A stretch of 64,000 nucleotides of DNA from Taibaiella lutea. GTDB taxonomy: Bacteria; Bacteroidota; Bacteroidia; Chitinophagales; Chitinophagaceae. A model generated the notes under the pieces. The model did no database searches. It was not told where the DNA came from and saw nothing but the letters and a program-made list of their open reading frames with translations. The position numbers were made by a program, and so were the translations under genes. The first letter of the stretch is position 1. Every line of letters starts with the position of its first letter. Positions 54,332 through 63,638 of the stretch are shown piece after piece. The stretch is taken from positions 124,001 through 188,000 of the forward strand of contig NZ_VWSH01000004.1 of the NCBI RefSeq assembly GCF_008629695.1. Direction: 5' to 3'.

Positions 54332-54357
54332 AAAGACCCGTCGTCTGACGGGTCTTT
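54332..54357 (+). terminator. Terminator of the DUF892 transcript
   Basis: 11-bp perfect stem AAAGACCCGTC / GACGGGTCTTT with a GTCT loop. Confidence 0.88.
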
Positions 54358-54386
54358 GCCATACTATTTTAAAATCCCTAATCATA

Positions 54387-54833
54387 TTATTCCTTTTCAT
54401 TTTTCCAGTCTTCCACTTTATTGGCAGCATCTATAGAATGAGATTGATGAATATCTTCATCTTCCTCTGACTTATCAGATAACTGCTGATAATATTCATG
54501 CAAAGTATCAAGCTCACATTCGTCCAGATCTTCAATATCCACCAGCCTGTTGCTGGCTTTCCGGCTCGCGGCAATCAATTCGTTAAGCTTCAGTTGTATG
54601 GCTTTAGAGTCTTTGTTCTGTGTTTTCTGGATGAGAAATACCATAAGAAAAGTGATAATCGTTGTACCCGTGTTGATTACAAGCTGCCAGGTGTCGGAAA
54701 ACTTAAAGACCGGGCCTGTTATAACCCATAATAATATCGTACCTGCCGCGAACCCGAATGCCCATGAAGAACCGGTCCATTGTGTAATTTTATTGGCGAT
54801 TTTCTCAAAACCGCTTTGTTTGTTTTTGTTCAT
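54387..54833 (-). CDS. Low-affinity iron permease family protein
   Basis: 148 residues from MNKNKQSGFEKIANKITQWT (an earlier in-frame start at 54860 is less likely). Two membrane segments, SSWAFGFAAGTILLWVITGP and LVINTGTTIITFLMVFLI, are followed by QKTQNKDSKAIQLKLNELI, the signature of the family named after yeast Fet4. In bacteria these short proteins have no proven transport role. The acidic cytosolic tail ends ANKVEDWKNEKE. It converges on the stress genes. Confidence 0.88.
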   Translation of the reverse strand: MNKNKQSGFEKIANKITQWTGSSWAFGFAAGTILLWVITGPVFKFSDTWQLVINTGTTIITFLMVFLIQKTQNKDSKAIQLKLNELIAASRKASNRLVDIEDLDECELDTLHEYYQQLSDKSEEDEDIHQSHSIDAANKVEDWKNEKE

Positions 54834-54860
54834 AACGATGGTTTTTAAAGAACAGTCCAA

Positions 54861-55054
54861 TGTACGTTACTGTTATATAGATTAAAATGAAACAAATGAT
54901 GACATCTTTAATGAGAAACCTTCTCAATTGTTACAATCGGTAAAATAATGGTACTTTGGTTTAGTCCATTAGCATAACTCCATTAGTATGAGATTGTTCG
55001 GAGTATTCAGAGAATACGCTAATATTTGGCTTTTATTTAATGACACTTTTAAAG
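54861..55054. other. Gap between the permease-like gene and the next terminator
   Basis: About 190 bases holding the promoter region of the permease-like gene. Nothing else seen. Confidence 0.35.
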
Positions 55055-55083
55055 CTAAAAAAGCACATCATCATGATGTGCTT
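55055..55083 (-). terminator. Terminator of the second T9SS cargo gene
   Basis: AAGCACATCAT-G-ATGATGTGCTT on the minus strand, followed by TTTTTT. Confidence 0.85.
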
Positions 55084-55117
55084 AAGGTTGTAACAGGTTT
55101 GATATATTTACCTTATA

Positions 55118-57172
55118 CTATCTTAACAGCATAAGGTCACCTTTCTTCTCAATTTCATTTCCTCGTGGTCCCCTGAAATGCAGGAAGAAAAAATAAGTGC
55201 CCGCATCACAAAGTTGTCCTTTATATAGTCCATTCCAGCCAACGTCAGGCGACTGACTTTGGAAAACACGTTCTCCAAATCTGTTGTAAATACTCATGGA
55301 AAAGTTTTCGGCATTACAACGCGGTTCTATTTTGTAAATATCATTCCTGTCATCGCCATTAGGTGTAAAAGCATTGGGTATAAATGCCAGGCAATCGCAA
55401 TCCTGTGTGCTGATATTTACACTGTCTGAAAATACACCACAAACATTATTGGCTATAACAGTATAAGTACCGCTTTGATTTACATTAATTGTCTCGTCGT
55501 TATTTCCTGTATTCCAGTCATAAGAGCTTAAAGGATTGGATTCTAAATGTAATTTCAATATATCTCCTTTACAAAGTAGTGTGTCGTCTTCAATAATATT
55601 TACAAACGGATTTAAATAGCTGATAGTAATTGTATCCGATTTGTCGCAACCTTCTTTAGACAACTTTACAGAATAAATCCCTTCCTTCTCCACAAGAAAA
55701 GTAGCATTATCGCTGCCGTCCTGCCAGCGATACGTTGCATCCGGATATGCGGCATCCAGCAAAATGCTGTCCTTATTACAAATAGCCGTGTCAGGGCCAA
55801 GGTCTACAGCGATATCAACAAAGTTAACTTTAAAGGTATCTATGCTTATGGTGCATACATTTGAACTGTATACCCAATAAGTACCTGTAGTTGCAACCTG
55901 TCTGTTTTGTGTTGCAATGTCATCGTTCCATAAATATTCACTAAAGCCTTGCGGTGCCGATAAAGTCAGGTTATTACCATCGCAACCAACAATATCATGC
56001 GAAGGATTAATGGTGATATCCGGTGTTAATCCATATACATTATCATTGCCAAGGCCATGTCCGTATATATTACCTGTAAAAGCCGCCCATGCAGGTTCAG
56101 GCATGGCGTTGATTACAACATTTGCAGCAGTACCGGCGCTGTTCGGGCTGTTAATGATACCGATAAAAGGATTGTTGGAATAAAAAGCAATATAGATTTT
56201 TCCGTCAGGGCCATTCCTTAAATTGGAATAGGAGTTGCCCGTTGAAAGAATGACTTTTGAAGATTCGATACTTGTGAAATTCGGGTAAGCAGCCATATCA
56301 TATTGAGCCAGATTGCCCATGCCGCAAATATAAAGCTTGCTGTTGTCGGGTGAAAAGCAAGTTCCGATTCCTGAAACGGTGGCATCAATCAAGCCTGTGT
56401 TACTTACAATTCCTGTCGTATTATCAAAGGAGCCTATTTCAATGCCGGAACCTGCCATACTGTTACAATTGGCAATCTTAGTGCCATCAGGTGATATTTT
56501 TAATTGGCCTGCACTGATATTACCCGGCCATGAACCTGTAGAGGAAACAGCCGGTTGTATGCCCGTCGCATCGATTTTGAATGCACGATAAGTCGGGGAA
56601 TTATTGCGATGTGTGAGCAGCCAGTAATAACACCCGGCACCTTTGGCAACAGTCATCTTTTCAGACATGGCTTCATCCAGTACAATGTTCTTTTGTCCTG
56701 CAACCACATCTCCTGTCCCGCCATTCAGCGTCATGTCAATCAGGGAATACCGTAAATAGCCGGGATAGGTGTTAGGATTTATATCTTCTGCGGCATCTAA
56801 AGTAAAAAGATAATATTGTCTATGGTTTGACGGCAATTGTACAATTGCAACGCCTTGTGCGCAGGACGCCGGAAGGCCGCCTGCAGCAGGGCCATTCCCC
56901 AAAATGCCGTCGCCATTGGGCATTACAGCGCCTGTTGCATTCCATACAGTATTGCCATTTGAGTAAAATAAAAGATTACCTAAAGAATCAGCAACCGATG
57001 CACAACCTTCTGTACTGAGATTGCTACTTTGAAAAAAAGTGGGTGGGGTAGTATTGAAATTAAGCCCGTTATTATGGCCAAATGTCCACATGTTGTTTTG
57101 GCCCTGGGCCATTGCAATAAATGGCAAAATCAAAAAAAGCGTGCAAAAGAAAGTAAAGCGATACCTAAGCAT
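55118..57172 (-). CDS. T9SS type B cargo with beta-propeller-like N-terminal half
   Basis: 684 residues. Signal peptide MLRYRFTFFCTLFLILPFIA; a repeat region at about 25-380 with propeller-like strands (LGNLLFYSNGNTVWN, AGQLKISPDGTKIANCNS, CFSPDNSKLYICGMG, LRNGPDGKIYIAFYS); Ig-like segments with Cys pairs (about 390-590); and the type B sorting domain LAFIPNAFTPNGDDRNDIYK, YNRFGERVF, GWNGLYKGQLCDAGTYFF, ending KKGDLMLLR. Exported by Sec and then T9SS to the cell surface. Probably a surface adhesin or recognition protein (inference). Confidence 0.92.
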   Translation of the reverse strand: MLRYRFTFFCTLFLILPFIAMAQGQNNMWTFGHNNGLNFNTTPPTFFQSSNLSTEGCASVADSLGNLLFYSNGNTVWNATGAVMPNGDGILGNGPAAGGLPASCAQGVAIVQLPSNHRQYYLFTLDAAEDINPNTYPGYLRYSLIDMTLNGGTGDVVAGQKNIVLDEAMSEKMTVAKGAGCYYWLLTHRNNSPTYRAFKIDATGIQPAVSSTGSWPGNISAGQLKISPDGTKIANCNSMAGSGIEIGSFDNTTGIVSNTGLIDATVSGIGTCFSPDNSKLYICGMGNLAQYDMAAYPNFTSIESSKVILSTGNSYSNLRNGPDGKIYIAFYSNNPFIGIINSPNSAGTAANVVINAMPEPAWAAFTGNIYGHGLGNDNVYGLTPDITINPSHDIVGCDGNNLTLSAPQGFSEYLWNDDIATQNRQVATTGTYWVYSSNVCTISIDTFKVNFVDIAVDLGPDTAICNKDSILLDAAYPDATYRWQDGSDNATFLVEKEGIYSVKLSKEGCDKSDTITISYLNPFVNIIEDDTLLCKGDILKLHLESNPLSSYDWNTGNNDETINVNQSGTYTVIANNVCGVFSDSVNISTQDCDCLAFIPNAFTPNGDDRNDIYKIEPRCNAENFSMSIYNRFGERVFQSQSPDVGWNGLYKGQLCDAGTYFFFLHFRGPRGNEIEKKGDLMLLR

Positions 57173-57248
57173 AAAAGCGTTTTTTGAAGATGAAATACTT
57201 GTGAGTAAAACTGTATTCTTCTGTCCCCACTATCATTATCCACTTCAA

Positions 57249-57256
57249 CAAACATA
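57249..57256 (-). promoter_or_regulatory. Putative -7 element of the second T9SS cargo gene
   Basis: TATGTTTG on the minus strand, about 77 bases before the ATG. Matches TAnnTTTG. Confidence 0.5.
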
Positions 57257-57341
57257 ATTCTAAACACTAAAATATCATAAGGGAAAAGCACTCATTATAT
57301 GTAAATTGAGTGTTTTCACTTAATCTTGCTTACGGATAATA

Positions 57342-57998
57342 TTATTCAATCAAACCCAGCTGTATTGCCACTTTCACAAGCCCTGCGGTGTTTTTTACAT
57401 CCAGTTTCTGGATGAGGTTATAGCGATGGTTTTCCGCTGTCCTGTAGCTGATGAATAGTTGTTCCGATATCTCCTTGGTAGTATATTCTTTTGCAATCAA
57501 TCTTATGATTTCTTTTTCCCTTTGTGTCAGTTCCGGGATTATGGATTGATGCTGGGTATCTGTTTTAAACTTAATGACGTTTTGCAGTAATTGCTCTTTT
57601 AATGTCGGGTCAATATATTCTTCACCGTTATAAATTGCTTCAATAGCATCAACGAGCATTTTGGGACCTGCACCTTTTAATAAATAACCTTTACAACCTC
57701 TGCGTAACATGGAAGTTACCATAGCAGGCGCATCAAGGCTTGTCAGCACAAGAATTTTTATATCCGGAAACTGATGGGCGATAAGCGGAACAAGGTCTTT
57801 GCCGGACACGCCGGGCAACAGAATATCCAGCAATAAAACATCGGGATTGCTGTTGGATAAACCATTCATTAAAGCATTGCCATCAGAATAAGTTCCTGTA
57901 ATAAGGATATGTTTATAAGGTGAAAGCAGGCTTATCAAACCACTGATTACCATTGGATGGTCATCTGCAATCGCAATTTTTATCTTATTATTTAGCAT
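57342..57998 (-). CDS. NarL/LuxR-type response regulator
   Basis: 218 residues. Receiver domain at about 5-125 with the acidic pair in IAIADDHPMVISG, phospho-Asp in VLLLDILLPGVSG, Thr/Ser in ILVLTSLDAP and Lys in GYLLKGAG. LuxR helix-turn-helix at about 150-215: LTQREKEIIRLIAKEYTTKE, ISYRTAENHRYNLIQKL. It starts 10 bases after the TPR histidine kinase, its cognate partner. Targets unknown. Confidence 0.95.
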   Translation of the reverse strand: MLNNKIKIAIADDHPMVISGLISLLSPYKHILITGTYSDGNALMNGLSNSNPDVLLLDILLPGVSGKDLVPLIAHQFPDIKILVLTSLDAPAMVTSMLRRGCKGYLLKGAGPKMLVDAIEAIYNGEEYIDPTLKEQLLQNVIKFKTDTQHQSIIPELTQREKEIIRLIAKEYTTKEISEQLFISYRTAENHRYNLIQKLDVKNTAGLVKVAIQLGLIE

Positions 57999-58008
57999 GA
58001 TGTGATTG

Positions 58009-59991
58009 TTATAAATTCACCTGAATAGTTACAGAAGTGCCTTTCGGATGACGTTCATGAATCTCCATTTCTCCCTTCATAACCTTAAGCCTTGATTTAA
58101 TACTTTTCAATCCGATGCCTTCATTAGCAATATCATTTGTTTTAAATCCTTTACCATCATCTTCAACTGTAAGTGTAAGTATGTCCGGCCTGTAATTGAG
58201 TTGTATCAATACATTGGAAGCCGCAGCATGTTTAATGATATTCTGTATCAGTTCTTGCGTGATGCGATAGATATTGATAGATAATTCCTGATTTAAGGCC
58301 GGCGCTTCGCCGTAATGCTGAAAGGTTACGTTAAGTCTTGTGCGGTATTGGATGTTTTTACAAAAGTACAGCAAGGCCTGTGTGAGTCCATCTGCAAGCA
58401 ATGTATCGGGTGCGAGATTATGTGCTGTAAGTCTCAGGTCCCTGCCTGCATTGTCCATCATCTCTTTTACTGCAATAAAATCTTCCATTTCTTCAATCTC
58501 AGGAAGTTGTGAGGGTAATGCTTCCAGATTCATTTTTACAAGTGCAAGTTGCACCATAATATCATCGTGCAATTGTCTGCCTATCCTGCTTCTTTCATTT
58601 TCTTCCGTGAGGATGGATGTTTTAAGGTTTTCAATTTCCTGTTGTTGTTCCAATGTTTCAGACTTCTGTTTCCATAGTTTTTGTTTCTGGTATAACACAA
58701 GTATAATCATGACAGAAATTACTATACAGCCGATAATAACCGCTATCCACAGGTTCCTGTTTTTTAATTTATTTTGAATGGAGAGAAAAGCCAGGCGTTC
58801 ATCTGTAAGCTGTTTATCTTTCTGGGCATTGCGGTAACGTGCTTCCAGTGCATTGATAGTTTGTACGTTACTGTTATCATCCAGTTCTTTTTGCAACAAT
58901 GCTGCTTTTGACCTGTACTTATAAGCATTTTTATATTGGTACGTAGAATCGTATAAATCGGCAAGGTCATTGTAAACTGAAACGGAATAATCGGAGCGTT
59001 GCGATGCATTCGTTTCATAATTTTCAGCTTGCAGCAAATAGGATTCCGAAAGCTTGTATTTCTTCAATCTTTTATAAGCATTCCCTAATCCCTGCCAGCT
59101 ATTGGGAGCCGGATAGTTATTAATGGCAATTGACTGGAGAAAATAAGGTATAGCCTTTTCCGGCATGTTCTTTTTGAGATATGCTGTGCCTTTTATCTCC
59201 AATGTAAGTTTTGAAAAGCTTTCATCCGGTTTGTAAGGAATTTTATCCATTAAAGCCAGATAATATAAAGAGGAGTCCGGTTTGTTTATTTCGGTATAGA
59301 CTGAAGCCAACATTGTATAAGTCTTATAAAGTTCTCCCTTCAAATTATGCTCCAGTGCTATCTTTTCAGCCGTTTTAGCATATGCGATTACTTTGTCAAA
59401 TTGTTGCAGGACATAAAATACCGTTTCCAAGTTTAAGTATTTCATGACCAATACACCATCTTTCTTATGGCCTGACTGCAAATACAAATCCAACGATTTT
59501 GACAAACATATCATGGCACTGTCTGTCTGGTTCTTTTTAAGATAAACAGCGCCCATATTGTTATACCATGTTTCAACTACACTCTTGTTTCTTTTCCTTG
59601 CCCGTTCCAGATATTTTTCTGCTATTCTTAAGCAAGGAATGGCGGGGTCAACGGGTTCTTCCCTTTTTACATTGATATAAACATTGGCAGATAAAATCAT
59701 GGCATTAGCCATGCCAAAGGCATAATCAAGTTGCTGGCTTTCATTAAAGATTCTTTTGAATACTCTTAAAGCACTGTCCGGATGGGTAAAAGACCATTCA
59801 TAAACTTTATCATTCTCATCGTCTATCCTGTTCATTTGTGCTTCTGAAGCAACTGCATGTTCGATATATGTTCGTTCCTGCGCAGCTATTTTTGTTGTGC
59901 TGAACAAGAAACATAACAGTACTTGCAAAATACTGCAGGGTATTATATGTTTTTTAAAGCGGACAGAATATGGATAAAAGCTATATCCCAT
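58009..59991 (-). CDS. TPR-containing sensor histidine kinase (HisKA_3)
   Basis: 660 residues. An N-terminal signal or anchor (HIIPCSILQVLLCFLFS) is followed by TPR-like helical repeats at about 60-390 in the periplasm (AIPYFLQSIAINNYPAPNSW, YNNMGAVYLKKNQTDSAMIC), one membrane helix at about 413-436 (LWIAVIIGCIVISVMIILVL), a dimerisation helix with phospho-His in RSRIGRQLHDDIMVQLALVK, and an HATPase domain (TQELIQNIIKHAAAS, VEDDGKGF, GIGLKSIKSR). This TPR/HisKA_3 type is common in Bacteroidota and works with the LuxR-type regulator encoded 10 bases downstream. Confidence 0.94.
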   Translation of the reverse strand: MGYSFYPYSVRFKKHIIPCSILQVLLCFLFSTTKIAAQERTYIEHAVASEAQMNRIDDENDKVYEWSFTHPDSALRVFKRIFNESQQLDYAFGMANAMILSANVYINVKREEPVDPAIPCLRIAEKYLERARKRNKSVVETWYNNMGAVYLKKNQTDSAMICLSKSLDLYLQSGHKKDGVLVMKYLNLETVFYVLQQFDKVIAYAKTAEKIALEHNLKGELYKTYTMLASVYTEINKPDSSLYYLALMDKIPYKPDESFSKLTLEIKGTAYLKKNMPEKAIPYFLQSIAINNYPAPNSWQGLGNAYKRLKKYKLSESYLLQAENYETNASQRSDYSVSVYNDLADLYDSTYQYKNAYKYRSKAALLQKELDDNSNVQTINALEARYRNAQKDKQLTDERLAFLSIQNKLKNRNLWIAVIIGCIVISVMIILVLYQKQKLWKQKSETLEQQQEIENLKTSILTEENERSRIGRQLHDDIMVQLALVKMNLEALPSQLPEIEEMEDFIAVKEMMDNAGRDLRLTAHNLAPDTLLADGLTQALLYFCKNIQYRTRLNVTFQHYGEAPALNQELSINIYRITQELIQNIIKHAAASNVLIQLNYRPDILTLTVEDDGKGFKTNDIANEGIGLKSIKSRLKVMKGEMEIHERHPKGTSVTIQVNL

Positions 59992-60119
59992 AATATTAGC
60001 ATCCGAATGGTTAAACCGGTTATTGCAAAATAATATTTTTAGGATATAATCTTTAGTGTTTCCGAAAATTGAGTGTTTCCCTAATACGTGTTACTCATAT
60101 TTATAAATCGGAAGAAGAA

Positions 60120-60647
60120 TCAATAGACCAATGCAGTGTAACTTCCATGATGGCTGAGGGAGGCATCTATAGAATGACCTGAATTGATATCGAGAAGATA
60201 AGGGATGCCAAGATTGTCTTTATTCAAAGTAAGGTGTGCAGGTAATTTTATTGGTTCATTTACCTTTCTTATAAGGGTAATATTTATTTTATCATTTACA
60301 GCTTCGGGTTTCGCAACGGTATGAATATAATCCGTTTCAAAAACACTATGCGTATGATAAACTATACCTTTATGTAACACTTTACCCAAAGCCTCTTCTT
60401 GACTTATCTTATCAATAGTACAATGAAGGGAATCAGGCGCATAGCATATTTTGCCGCTGTTACGATTGAAGATTTTATAAGCGGCTTCTTTCATGCTCCA
60501 GAAAAGCCACACCATTTTTTCCTGGTCTGCTGAAAGGTATATCACGGCTTGTTCCTCTGCCGAAAAGATTTTTTGCATCCATCCTTTCCTTTGCCAGTTA
60601 CTTTCCTGACGGCTTATATTCAAATCAACAATATCATTGCCAATCAT
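60120..60647 (-). CDS. 4'-phosphopantetheinyl transferase superfamily protein
   Basis: 175 residues from MIGNDIVDLNISRQES at 60647, one base after the ACP stop. Conserved metal-binding GNDIVDL and the WSMKEAAYKIFNR block (W-S-x-K-E-A) place it in the holo-ACP synthase/Sfp superfamily; length is between AcpS and Sfp. It transfers phosphopantetheine from CoA to a carrier-protein Ser, most likely the ACP encoded directly before it. It is the last gene of the polyketide/lipid operon. Confidence 0.9.
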   Translation of the reverse strand: MIGNDIVDLNISRQESNWQRKGWMQKIFSAEEQAVIYLSADQEKMVWLFWSMKEAAYKIFNRNSGKICYAPDSLHCTIDKISQEEALGKVLHKGIVYHTHSVFETDYIHTVAKPEAVNDKINITLIRKVNEPIKLPAHLTLNKDNLGIPYLLDINSGHSIDASLSHHGSYTALVY

Positions 60648-60648
60648 C

Positions 60649-60900
60649 TTATTGCAATTTGGACTGAACAATTTTTATAGCTGCGCCTACCGTCAGCATT
60701 TGTTCCATTGAATCGTTATCTATTTCAATGTCGAAAGCTTCTTCTACGTCCAACACGATATCGACGAGGTTGGCAGAATTAACCTTCAGGTCTTTTATGA
60801 AATTGGAATCCATGTTCAGATTTTCCAATGCTTCCTTATCTTTTGAATAGGTTGCCAGTATTGGTTTTAGTTTTTCTATGATTTCTTCTTGTGTCATCAT
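60649..60900 (-). CDS. Acyl carrier protein
   Basis: 83 residues starting MMTQEEIIEKLKPILATYSK. The attachment Ser is Ser42 in LKVNSANLVDIVLDVEEAFD; the usual DSL is NSA here, a divergence typical of specialised ACPs rather than the housekeeping AcpP. Acidic four-helix carrier. Tethers acyl intermediates for the adjacent ketosynthase, dehydratase and reductase. Confidence 0.93.
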   Translation of the reverse strand: MMTQEEIIEKLKPILATYSKDKEALENLNMDSNFIKDLKVNSANLVDIVLDVEEAFDIEIDNDSMEQMLTVGAAIKIVQSKLQ

Positions 60901-60933
60901 TTTATAAAGTTTAGTTTTTATTTATTCTCCGGG

Positions 60934-60966
60934 AAACCTTATAGGTTTTTAAAACCTGTAAGGTTT
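60934..60966. repeat. Dispersed palindrome, CCTTATAGG family (copy 3)
   Basis: AAACCTTATAGGTTTT-T-AAAACCTGTAAGGTTT, 16-bp arms with one mismatch, in the gap between the ketosynthase and ACP genes inside the operon. Confidence 0.8.
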
Positions 60967-60988
60967 AATAAAAGGCTGACCCAGTAAG

Positions 60989-62269
60989 TTAGTCTTTATA
61001 TTTTTTTAAAATGGCGCAGGCATTTACATCACCAAACCCAAAGCTTGCTTTGGCAATGATGTTTAACTCCTGTTCTATTAATTGTTGCGGAATTTTATCA
61101 GCACTTACTATGTCTGCAATATCAGGATGCAAATCTTCGCAGTTAAGGTTCGGAAACAAAAAATTGTGTTTGATTTGTAATGCAGCAGCTATGCATTCAA
61201 TGCTTCCTGATGCACTTAAACAATGCCCTACATGTGATTTTAAAGCATTGATATAAGGGAAATTATTTCCGTTACGTTGCAATGCAGTTGCCCAGTTTTG
61301 TATTTCCAAAGAATCTTTTGTTGTAGCGGTAAGGTGACCGTTGATAGCATCTATCTCATCTGCATGTATGTTTGCATCTTTAAGGGCATCGGTAATGCAT
61401 CGCTGAACTGCAATGCTATTGGGTGCAGTCATAGTGCCGGAGCCTCTTTGTCCTCCCGCGTTGATGGCGCCGCCTATAACTTCAGCATAGATATTTGCAC
61501 CACGCTTTAAGGCATCCTCCAGATTTTCGAGCACCAAAGCACCTGCTCCGCTACCGGGTACAAAACCTGATGCTGTTGCGCTCATAGGCCTTGAGCCTTT
61601 TTCGGCATGGTCATTGTGCTTAAAGTTGCAAACCTTCATAGCGTCAAACCCGGCCCAGATATAGGGGCCGCTATCGCTGGTGCTTCCGGCCAGCATTCTC
61701 TTTGCCTTGCCTGTTTTAATGCGCTCATAACACATCAGCAGGCTTTCCGTACCTGTAGTGCAAGCCGATGAGTTTGTTGTAACCTGATTACCTAATCCTA
61801 TTTTACCTGCAAGGAAGGCGCTGATGCCGCTTACCATTATCTGAACCACTGTTGTACTGCCCAATTTTTTAGTCGCGCCTTCATCGATTTTGTAAATGGC
61901 TTCCCTGAACTTTTCTACACCTGAGCTGCCATTGCCAAAAATAGTGCCGCTATCCCAATCCGGTTCATCATCTGCATTTAAAATAGTAAGACCTGCATCC
62001 TGCCATGCCTGCATTCCGGCGATGACACCGTAAATAATGCTGTTATTGTTGAAGTTGCGAAGTTCCAAAGCATCAAAATATGTGCCGATTAATGCATCAC
62101 CCAATTCGGGTTTGCCACCAATACAACAAGAGAAGCCAAGCGCAGCAAGGTCCGGCTGATATTTTATACCGGAAATGCCTGACTTTACAGCTTGTTCAAA
62201 ATCTGAAAGATTATTGGCATTCGGCGCCACAACGCCCATTCCTGTTATGACGACTCTATGTTGTGACAT
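60989..62269 (-). CDS. Beta-ketoacyl-ACP synthase (KAS II-like)
   Basis: 426 residues. Thiolase-fold condensing enzyme with nucleophile Cys170 (TNSSACTTGTE), His312 (INGHLTATTKDSLE) and Lys344/His349 (KSHVGHCLSASG), so the Cys-His-His triad is complete. The usual GTST after the first His is LTAT here, marking a divergent specialised-metabolism clade. It extends an acyl chain on the ACP by decarboxylative condensation. Overlaps the upstream dehydratase gene by 14 bases. Confidence 0.93.
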   Translation of the reverse strand: MSQHRVVITGMGVVAPNANNLSDFEQAVKSGISGIKYQPDLAALGFSCCIGGKPELGDALIGTYFDALELRNFNNNSIIYGVIAGMQAWQDAGLTILNADDEPDWDSGTIFGNGSSGVEKFREAIYKIDEGATKKLGSTTVVQIMVSGISAFLAGKIGLGNQVTTNSSACTTGTESLLMCYERIKTGKAKRMLAGSTSDSGPYIWAGFDAMKVCNFKHNDHAEKGSRPMSATASGFVPGSGAGALVLENLEDALKRGANIYAEVIGGAINAGGQRGSGTMTAPNSIAVQRCITDALKDANIHADEIDAINGHLTATTKDSLEIQNWATALQRNGNNFPYINALKSHVGHCLSASGSIECIAAALQIKHNFLFPNLNCEDLHPDIADIVSADKIPQQLIEQELNIIAKASFGFGDVNACAILKKYKD

Positions 62270-62717
62270 TATTTTCTTTTATTTGAATACCTGAAATCAT
62301 ACCATCACAAACCGTTTCACCTAAAGCGTTTTTCATCATGACTTTACACTTCAGTTTCCCGAACCTGAAATAAACCTTTTCGCTTTCTACCCATACGGTT
62401 TCATCAGGATAAACAGGTTTATAGAATTCTATATTGGTGGATGTAAGCACAAAAGGCAATTGTTGTTTCTGCCATTCATCGCCAATTAAAAATATGCCCA
62501 GACAAACCAGTCCTACCTGTGCCAGAATCTCCGTTAATATAACACCCGGAGTTATCGGATTATCAGTAAAATGTCCCTTAAAGAAATTCAAATCAGGATG
62601 CAGGTGAAAGCTTCCTGAAATATGATTTTCATCTACTTCCTGTATGTCATCCACAAAGCGGAAAGGCGCCGTGTAGGGCAATCGTTCCAATATGCTATAT
62701 GTTGTTGTGTTGTTCAT
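62256..62717 (-). CDS. FabZ-like hotdog-fold 3-hydroxyacyl-ACP dehydratase
   Basis: 153 residues. The catalytic segment FKGHFTDNPITPGVILTE carries His49 and Glu63 in the FabZ spacing. Opening LERLPYTAPFRFVDDI is also typical. It should remove water from 3-hydroxyacyl-ACP. Translationally coupled to the ketosynthase by overlap. Confidence 0.9.
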   Translation of the reverse strand: MNNTTTYSILERLPYTAPFRFVDDIQEVDENHISGSFHLHPDLNFFKGHFTDNPITPGVILTEILAQVGLVCLGIFLIGDEWQKQQLPFVLTSTNIEFYKPVYPDETVWVESEKVYFRFGKLKCKVMMKNALGETVCDGMISGIQIKENNVTT

Positions 62718-62772
62718 ACACCAATGGTGTTTTAAGGAATTTGATTAATCATAATTATTTTGCACCATTTAG

Positions 62773-62805
62773 AAACCTATAAGGTTTTCAAAACCTTATA
62801 GGTTT
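62773..62805. repeat. Dispersed palindrome, CCTTATAGG family (copy 4, inverted arm order)
   Basis: AAACCTATAAGGTTTT-C-AAAACCTTATAGGTTT, perfect 16-bp arms, in the gap between the reductase and dehydratase genes. Arm order is inside-out relative to copies 1-3. Confidence 0.8.
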
Positions 62806-62849
62806 ACCCAAGGTCCTGAATATGTCCATCAGTTCACACACTGAATCTA

Positions 62850-63638
62850 TCAGGTAATGTGTTCCCCGCCATCCACCGGTATAATACTTCCGTTAATCCA
62901 TGCTGCTTCCTTCTTACACAGAAGGTAAACAACATTTGCAACATCTTCCGGTGTCGTCATTCTTTTAAACGGATTGCGCTTTATAGTATGGTCTTGCAGT
63001 AAATCGCTGCCCGGTATGCGCTGCATCGATTGTGTAATTGTAACACCCGCCTGGATGCAATTTGATTTGATGCCATAAGGTGCAAATTCCAGTGCCATAT
63101 TCCTGACAATGGCTTCCAGAGAAGCTTTGGCAGCAGATACTGCGCCGTAATGCTTCCATGCTTTCCGGCCTCCTTCGCTTGTAAAGGCAATGACCCTTGT
63201 ATCATCTGTAAGCAGCTTGGCTTCATGCAATTCCTTAACCCAATCCAGTAAACTGTAAGCCATGTATTGCATGGTTAACTGAAAATCATCTTCCGTCAAT
63301 GTATCGTTCTCATTGTCAACCATTGATTTAAGGCTTCCTTTTGCAATACTGTGCAATACGCAACTGAACTTAATATTTTTCTCTCTGGCAAATGTAATAA
63401 GCAAAGCTCTCTTTTCTTTATCTAAAACATCATCATTAAAAGCATAGAAAGGAGCATTCATTTCTTTAATTTCATCAAAGGCCGTTTCTATTACTTTTAT
63501 TTCCGCACGTGTATTTCTATGAAGCACAAATAGCCCCATACCATGCATAGCAAGCTTTTTGGCAGAAGCCAGGCCCAAACCGGAACTGCCGCCAAGTATC
63601 AATGCATATTGTTGAGGTTGTGCAAATTCTTTTACCAT
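62850..63638 (-). CDS. Enoyl-ACP reductase-type short-chain dehydrogenase (FabI/FabL-like)
   Basis: 262 residues. Nucleotide-binding GGSSGLGLASAKKLAMHG; the active site reads Y164-GAVSAA-K171, a Y-x6-K spacing typical of enoyl-ACP reductases rather than the YxxxK of ketoreductases. SIAKGS and the C-terminal INGSIIPVDGGEHIT also fit FabI/FabL. It would reduce the enoyl-ACP double bond with NAD(P)H. Overlaps the type III PKS gene by 7 bases. Confidence 0.88.
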   Translation of the reverse strand: MVKEFAQPQQYALILGGSSGLGLASAKKLAMHGMGLFVLHRNTRAEIKVIETAFDEIKEMNAPFYAFNDDVLDKEKRALLITFAREKNIKFSCVLHSIAKGSLKSMVDNENDTLTEDDFQLTMQYMAYSLLDWVKELHEAKLLTDDTRVIAFTSEGGRKAWKHYGAVSAAKASLEAIVRNMALEFAPYGIKSNCIQAGVTITQSMQRIPGSDLLQDHTIKRNPFKRMTTPEDVANVVYLLCKKEAAWINGSIIPVDGGEHIT

